Source: Litorimonas sp964511495
Lineage (GTDB): Bacteria > Pseudomonadota > Alphaproteobacteria > Caulobacterales > Maricaulaceae
Reading direction: 5' to 3'
Length of the DNA: 64,000 nt
NCBI GenBank assembly: GCA_964511495.1
Contig: CAZEFT010000003.1
Location: 62,001 to 126,000, forward strand
Shown piece after piece: positions 59,415-64,000 of the stretch. The notes under the pieces were generated by a model. The model was given only the letters and a program-made list of their open reading frames with translations. It searched no databases and was not told the origin of the DNA. Position 1 is the stretch's first letter, and each line of letters opens with the position of its first letter. The translations under genes were made by a program, and so were the position numbers.

Positions 59415-62129
59415 ATGATGAACGATACATCTGATAAAAAACCGGCTCGACGCCCCCTCACCTTGAACAAGGGCGGGCCGCGGACGACGCGTGGACGAAC
59501 CTCCGCCGTTGTTGTTGAGAAAAAGAAAAAAGTAATTGTCCGTCCCGGATCAAAAAAGCTGGGCAGTTCAAAAGTCGCGCCGAAAATAAAACCAAATATT
59601 GCGCCGATTAATAAAGGCACAGAGGCCGAAGAGAAAAAGCCAGTTGTTCCGAATATTGCGCGTCCTGCGCCGATTCCGCGTGTCTCCTCTAATAAGGTCG
59701 AAGCACCCGAGGTCCCACAAGCAAAAGAAACGCCTGAAGCTCCGAAGCCAGAAGCGAAAAAACCTGCCGCGAAAGAAGCGGCACCAAAACTCAAGCCACC
59801 TGTCACACCTGCCCCGCCTAAACCTGTTGACGAAAAAGCCGCCGCCCGTGCGCTCGGCCTGTCGGTTGCGGAATATAAGAAGCGTCAAGCGGCCTTGCAA
59901 AAAGCACAAGCTGAGCAAGCCGAGCGCCAAGCCCGTCGCCAAGCCGAAGAAGAAGAGCGGCAGCAGCGCATGAAGGAAGAACGCGAAGCTTTGGCTCGTA
60001 AAAAGCGGGAAGAAGAAGAAGCTGAACTTCGTCGCCTCGAAGAGGAAGAAGAAGAGCGTCGTAAGCAAGAAGCCGACGCCCGCAATGCGCGGAAGCCTGT
60101 CGGCTCTCCATTGAATCGCGGCAAAGACGAAGAAAACATGACCGAGTTGGAAAAAGCTGGTGGTCGTGTGAAGAAAAAACGCGGAAATGCGCCGCCCCCA
60201 ACCCGCAGTAAGGGCGAACGTAAACGTCGTCGGGGTAAGCTTACAATTGTTTCGGCGTTGTCCGGCGATGATGAACGTCAACGCTCTCTTGCCTCCATGA
60301 AGCGTGCCCGTGAGCGGGAAAAGCAACGCCAACGTGGCGGCGGATCCTCACGGGAAAAAGTTCAACGTGAAGTCACTATTCCTGAAGTTATTTCTGTTGG
60401 CGATTTAGCCAACCGTATGGCCGAACGAGGGGCGGACGTTGTCAAATATCTGATGCAACAAGGCCAGATGATGAAAATCAACGACATGTTGGATGCGGAT
60501 ACAGCCCAGCTTATCGTTGAAGATTTCGGACATACGGTGAACCGTGTTGCAGACTCTGATGTGGAAGATAACTTTATCATTGATGACACACCATCTGATG
60601 AAAAAGATCGCAAACCCCGCGCACCCGTTATTGCCGTCATGGGTCATGTCGACCATGGTAAAACATCACTCTTGGACGCTTTGCGGTCTACAGATGTGGC
60701 CTCAGGCGAAGCCGGTGGCATCACACAGCACATCGGGGCCTATCAATTAAAATTGAAATCCGGAGAGACCATCACAGTTCTCGACACTCCGGGCCACGCA
60801 GCTTTCTCTGAGATGCGGACGCGCGGGGCCGAAGCAGTGGATATTGTTATTCTGGTCGTGGCCGCGGATGACGGTATCATGCCACAAACAATTGAATCGA
60901 TTAAATATGCGCAAGCTGCGGGAACGCCTATCATTGTCGCCATTAATAAAATGGACGCCTATGAGGCCAATCCGCAAAAGGTTGAAACCGACCTCCTCCA
61001 ACATAATGTTATCACAGAGAGCATGTCCGGTGAGACACAAGCCGTTCAGGTCTCTGCCTTAAAGAAGACAGGCTTGGAAGAATTAGCCGAAGCTATCGCG
61101 TTACAAGCTGAATTAATGGATTTGAAAGCCAATCCAAAGCGCAATGCCGATGGTTTGGTTATTGAGTCCAAAATCGAAAAGGGCCGTGGCCCGGTCTCCA
61201 CACTGTTGGTCAAACGGGGTACGCTTAAACGCGGTCAAATCGTCGTGGCCGGTGAATATTGGGGCAAAGTGAAAGCCTTGACTGATGAGCGTAATAAGAC
61301 TTTGAAACAGGCAGGACCTTCCGTGCCTGTCGAAGTCATGGGTCTAGACGGTGCACCACAACCCGGCGAGCCTTTCGCCGTCGTTGAAAGTGAACCTCGT
61401 GCCCGAGAATTGACAGATTATCGGAAACAGAAAGCCAAAGACAGCGCTGCTGCTGCACCATCTGCCATTGCTTCAATGGAGCAGATGATGGCGAAGCTGA
61501 ATAATAAAGAAACATCTGAGATGCCACTCTTGGTTAAAGCCGATGTTCAAGGCTCCGCTGAGGCGATTAAGACCTCCTTGGAAAGTGCGGGTAACGAAGA
61601 AGTTATGGCCCGCGTCGTTTATGCGGCCGCAGGCGGTATTTCGGAATCCGATGTTCAATTGGCAATGACCTCAGGTGCACCGATTATTGCCTTTAATGTT
61701 CGTGCCAACCGTCAAGCCAAAGAATTGGCAGAACGCGAAGGCGTCGAAATTCGCTATTACTCCGTCATTTATGATCTGATTGAAGAAATTAAAGGCGCAC
61801 TATCCGGTATGCTTGAGCCGGAACGACGTGAGACCTTTATCGGTTATGCTGAAATTCTTGAGGTGTTCAACATCACAAAATTGGGCAAAGTGGCTGGTTG
61901 TAAAGTGACAGAGGGCCGTGTTGAACGGGGCTCAGGTGTACGTCTGCTTCGTGATGATGTTGTGATTCACGAAGGTGAGTTATCAACGCTCAAGCGTTTC
62001 AAAGACGAGGTGCCGAAAGTTCAGGCTGGTATGGAATGTGGTATGGGCTTTGAAGGCTACCATGATCTCCGCAAAGGCGACCAGATTGAGTGTTTCACGG
62101 TCGAGCTAATCGAGCGCAATCTTGATTAA
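59415..62129 (+). CDS. infB: Translation initiation factor IF-2
   Basis: A 904-residue initiation GTPase. The long N-terminal region (about 1-285) is Lys/Pro/Ala-rich and highly charged with Glu/Arg/Lys repeats; the IF2_N domain is at about 310-375. The G domain begins around 400: G1 GHVDHGKTS, G3 DTPGHAAFSEMRTRG, G4 NKMD, G5 SALKKTG, then domains II-IV (IF2 C2 end YHDLRKGDQIECFTVE). It recruits formyl-Met-tRNA to the 30S. ATG 59415, with a second ATG three bases later; the ribosome site is weak. The N-terminal region shows long antisense frames from its biased codons, which are not genes. Confidence 0.98.
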   Translation: MMNDTSDKKPARRPLTLNKGGPRTTRGRTSAVVVEKKKKVIVRPGSKKLGSSKVAPKIKPNIAPINKGTEAEEKKPVVPNIARPAPIPRVSSNKVEAPEVPQAKETPEAPKPEAKKPAAKEAAPKLKPPVTPAPPKPVDEKAAARALGLSVAEYKKRQAALQKAQAEQAERQARRQAEEEERQQRMKEEREALARKKREEEEAELRRLEEEEEERRKQEADARNARKPVGSPLNRGKDEENMTELEKAGGRVKKKRGNAPPPTRSKGERKRRRGKLTIVSALSGDDERQRSLASMKRAREREKQRQRGGGSSREKVQREVTIPEVISVGDLANRMAERGADVVKYLMQQGQMMKINDMLDADTAQLIVEDFGHTVNRVADSDVEDNFIIDDTPSDEKDRKPRAPVIAVMGHVDHGKTSLLDALRSTDVASGEAGGITQHIGAYQLKLKSGETITVLDTPGHAAFSEMRTRGAEAVDIVILVVAADDGIMPQTIESIKYAQAAGTPIIVAINKMDAYEANPQKVETDLLQHNVITESMSGETQAVQVSALKKTGLEELAEAIALQAELMDLKANPKRNADGLVIESKIEKGRGPVSTLLVKRGTLKRGQIVVAGEYWGKVKALTDERNKTLKQAGPSVPVEVMGLDGAPQPGEPFAVVESEPRARELTDYRKQKAKDSAAAAPSAIASMEQMMAKLNNKETSEMPLLVKADVQGSAEAIKTSLESAGNEEVMARVVYAAAGGISESDVQLAMTSGAPIIAFNVRANRQAKELAEREGVEIRYYSVIYDLIEEIKGALSGMLEPERRETFIGYAEILEVFNITKLGKVAGCKVTEGRVERGSGVRLLRDDVVIHEGELSTLKRFKDEVPKVQAGMECGMGFEGYHDLRKGDQIECFTVELIERNLD

Positions 62130-62151
62130 AGAGATAGACTTTAAATTTATT

Positions 62152-62178
62152 AGCCCTCCCACCGCGGAGGGCTTTTTT
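62152..62178 (+). terminator. Rho-independent terminator after infB
   Basis: Eight-pair stem AGCCCTCC/GGAGGGCT (62152-62159 with 62166-62173), loop CACCGC, then six T. It ends the rimP-nusA-ylxR-infB transcript 23 bases after the infB stop. Confidence 0.95.
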
Positions 62179-62285
62179 GTACCAGTACCCACAGCAAGCC
62201 CTCCCGACTCATGCCGTCTTGTTGCAGCCTCTTTGAACTGCTAGAGGCGTTTTTATAATGAAAAGTCACCGTCAGAGTTAAACCC

Positions 62286-63473
62286 GTGCTACCTGCCGAC
62301 GCCCAATCCATCCTATCGGAGATTTTAAGACCTCTCCCCTATGATGATTTCTTCAATGATGTCGTCGGCAAGCGGCCCGTCGCCTTGGTTAAAAACGGGC
62401 GGGAAGATCGTGCCGGGATGATTGGGCCCAACCCAAAACAAACAATCCTGGAGGCTTATGAGCAATTCGCCCCTAACCTGACCTGTCATGCGCTCGGACC
62501 TACAGGCCCCAAGCCCTCTCCGCGCCGCGTCAACAGTTCCGAAGAGTTTCAAACCCTCGTCGACCAATATCATAAGAATGGCTACACGGTGCGCATCCCC
62601 GATGTGACTCAGCTTTCGGAGTCTCTGGCGAACTTTATCAGAGCCTTAGAGGTTTTGATTGAAAACCCTGTAAATGCCGTTATTTTTTGGAGTCAGCCGG
62701 GCAATAAAGCACCGATACACCATGACGAATATGATTTAATTTGCATTCAGCTCATGGGCGCGAAACGCTGGTTTATTTCTCGCGACCCCGCAAAGCTTTC
62801 AAATCCTTGGAAAGGGCTGGGTGAAGGACCGCCCAATTTTGAGGCTTATGACACTGTTGATGTGGGGCCGGGGGATATTATTTATATGCCACGCGGAACC
62901 GCGCATACTGTGCAAACCAGTGCAGAATCTTTGCACCTGTCTATCGGCTTTTCTCCTGTCACTGTTCGTGACGGCATGAATGCCGTTTTGGATCATTTTT
63001 CAGATTTGGAACGCCCTATCAGAGAAAGCCTAACTGATCGACCCGACAAACTTTCTGAAGACGGTCATCAAGACGCGATTAAAAAGCGTATCCGGGAAGG
63101 CTTGAGCGAACTTATGCAGCGCTTGGATGATCCTACATTTATCAACGATGCGCTAGAACGCCGTAAATCCCGCATGATTAAAGACTTACCTCAACTCCCG
63201 GCCGGTAATCCAGAGATCGAGATCGGATCCAATACGGTTATAAGTCAAACACCCTATGCAATTTCACATTATATGGTGAGTGGAGATATTATTGATTTCC
63301 GCCAACCGGGGGAAACTATCCTTCTTCATGCCGGAGCTGAAGACAGTTTACGCTTTATCGCGGAGACGCCTCAGTTCCAGGTCTCTGATATTCCAGGAGA
63401 CATCACCAAAGAAGTCCGCATAGCCCTTGTGAGGCGATTTATTGCCAGTGGGTTTTTAGAAGTCTCAAACTAA
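62286..63473 (+). CDS. JmjC/cupin-fold Fe(II)/2-oxoglutarate oxygenase-like protein
   Basis: A 395-residue cytoplasmic protein of the Cupin_4/JmjC group. Iron ligands are suggested by APIHHDEYDLICIQLMGAKRW (HxD or HHD near residues 140-143) and by His in GTAHTV near 205-208, followed by SLHLSIGF and GDIIYMPRG, the family beta-barrel motifs. Homologous bacterial ribosomal oxygenases (ROX, e.g. YcfD) hydroxylate an arginine in L16; other members modify peptides or small molecules. The C-terminal part (about 245-395) may be a winged-helix/dimerisation region. GTG start. It follows the infB terminator and has no rbfA beside it. Confidence 0.85.
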   Translation: MLPADAQSILSEILRPLPYDDFFNDVVGKRPVALVKNGREDRAGMIGPNPKQTILEAYEQFAPNLTCHALGPTGPKPSPRRVNSSEEFQTLVDQYHKNGYTVRIPDVTQLSESLANFIRALEVLIENPVNAVIFWSQPGNKAPIHHDEYDLICIQLMGAKRWFISRDPAKLSNPWKGLGEGPPNFEAYDTVDVGPGDIIYMPRGTAHTVQTSAESLHLSIGFSPVTVRDGMNAVLDHFSDLERPIRESLTDRPDKLSEDGHQDAIKKRIREGLSELMQRLDDPTFINDALERRKSRMIKDLPQLPAGNPEIEIGSNTVISQTPYAISHYMVSGDIIDFRQPGETILLHAGAEDSLRFIAETPQFQVSDIPGDITKEVRIALVRRFIASGFLEVSN

Positions 63474-63482
63474 AATACGCCC

Positions 63483-64000
63483 ATGAGCGATAGCGACGAA
63501 AATGATGGAAAGACCCCAGCGGCACCATTAGACCGTTTTGCAGCCTTTCGTCACTCTGCCTATAGCCGCTATTTCATTGCACGTTTTTCCACCTCATTCG
63601 CGGCGCAAATCGTCTCCACAGCCGTCGGATGGCAAATTTGGGACGTGACGCGAAACGCGTTTTGGCTAGGCATGATTGGTTTGGTGCAATTCCTCCCCGC
63701 TTTGGTCTTGGTGCTTGTAACGGGGTTGACGGCCGATAAATTCGGACGACGTTTGGTGATGGGGTGTGCCATTATTTTGGAAATGCTCTGTGCGATTGGC
63801 ATATTCTACCTTGCTTTAACGGGGCAATTCAACCCAGTTTGGCTCTTGGCCGTTTTGACGATATTCGGCGTTGCCCGCGCCTTTTATACACCGGCCTCAA
63901 CTTCTTTAGTCGTGAATTTGGTGCCGAAGGAAGATTTTGCCAATGCAGTAGGATGGATTACTTCTTCTTGGCAATTAGCCTCTATATTTGGGCCGGTTGC
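63483..64000 (+). CDS. MFS transporter, N-terminal part (cut by window end)
   Basis: The frame from ATG 63483 is open to the window end (172 residues). After a polar N-terminus and DRFAAFRHSAYSRYFIARF, it shows several membrane helices and the MFS loop motif TADKFGRRLVMG near residues 82-93, plus ARAFYTPASTSLVVNLV. This resembles the EntS-type (MFS_3) drug or siderophore exporters; the substrate is unknown. It starts nine bases after the JmjC gene stop, so the two are probably co-transcribed. Confidence 0.87.
   Translation, partial: MSDSDENDGKTPAAPLDRFAAFRHSAYSRYFIARFSTSFAAQIVSTAVGWQIWDVTRNAFWLGMIGLVQFLPALVLVLVTGLTADKFGRRLVMGCAIILEMLCAIGIFYLALTGQFNPVWLLAVLTIFGVARAFYTPASTSLVVNLVPKEDFANAVGWITSSWQLASIFGPV

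Noticed and set aside
59330..59806. Open frame of 158 codons on the minus strand opposite the infB start, Phe/Ala/Gly-rich.
   Set aside because: It is antisense to the Lys/Pro/Ala-rich N-terminus of IF-2, whose codon bias opens the opposite strand. It has low-complexity sequence and no ribosome site or family.
59568..60332. Long minus-strand frame (254 codons) inside infB, Phe/Arg-rich.
   Set aside because: Same cause: codon bias of the charged IF-2 N-terminal repeats. The translation is low complexity and without domain.
1..64000. Mobile elements, prophage, CRISPR, restriction or defence systems.
   Set aside because: No transposase, integrase, phage structural, Cas or restriction-type gene, no direct-repeat array and no tRNA-flanked island was seen. 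All substantial genes have plausible chromosomal roles.

Overview
This 64 kb window is an ordinary, gene-dense stretch of chromosome from an alphaproteobacterium. The gene content and order (mutS-glnD-murJ-trpS, tsaB-rimI-fur-miaB-phoH-ybeY-corC-lnt, rimP-nusA-ylxR-infB, and a sucC/sucD/odhA/odhB/lpd block) are typical of that class. The moderate G+C, the TonB receptor, the periplasmic carotenoid oxygenase, the DUF2141 and LytTR genes and the methylmalonyl-CoA mutase pair suggest a marine, stalk- or prostheca-forming lineage of the Hyphomonadaceae/Maricaulales type. That placement is inference from gene families, not a database match. I see no rRNA, tRNA, CRISPR array, insertion sequence, prophage or plasmid gene. 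No gene-free gap exceeds 300 bases.

Layout. 1-2.2 kb: 3' end of lptD, abutting a convergent ferredoxin-NADP reductase. 2.2-5.8 kb: the two subunits of methylmalonyl-CoA mutase, behind a divergent promoter region with two operator-like palindromes. 5.8-8.2 kb: TonB-dependent receptor. 8.3-18.5 kb (minus strand): the 2-oxoglutarate-to-succinate block, in transcription order sucC, a small secreted protein, sucD, odhA, odhB (with two lipoyl domains), two paralogous four-helix membrane proteins, lpd and a glutathione S-transferase. 18.7-22.8 kb: DUF2306 membrane protein and Tat-exported carotenoid oxygenase, DUF2141 lipoprotein divergent from a membrane-bound LytTR regulator, and a GNAT enzyme. 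22.8-32 kb: ftsK, dicarboxylate symporter, a Cys-rich secreted protein, a C39-like lipoprotein, a ComM/YifB ATPase and a PAS-linker-receiver protein. 32-42.2 kb (plus strand): ampG-like transporter, mutS, glnD, murJ, trpS and a copper chaperone. 42.2-44.3 kb: two tandem M48-PDZ lipoproteases, divergent from nfu. 44.3-56.1 kb: tsaB, rimI, fur, GNAT, miaB, an unknown secreted protein, VOC protein, phoH, ybeY, corC, lnt, XRE regulator, trmB and a single-domain receiver. 56.1-62.2 kb: a probable small RNA or leader with a strong terminator, then rimP-nusA-ylxR-infB and a terminator. 62.3-64 kb: a JmjC/cupin oxygenase and the start of an MFS transporter cut by the window end.

How it works together. 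The minus-strand TCA block supplies 2-oxoglutarate dehydrogenase and succinyl-CoA synthetase, and methylmalonyl-CoA mutase feeds succinyl-CoA into the same pool. The plus-strand blocks are housekeeping: mismatch repair, nitrogen signalling, peptidoglycan precursor flipping and recycling, tRNA modification, rRNA maturation, lipoprotein acylation and translation initiation.

I did not find a clear new defence or mobile system. The best leads for something undescribed are the small exported protein between sucC and sucD, the structured RNA candidate before rimP, the Cys-rich secreted protein with its neighbouring C39 lipoprotein, the kinase-less PAS-linker-receiver protein, the LytTR locus with its repeats, and the JmjC protein after infB where rbfA/truB might be expected.
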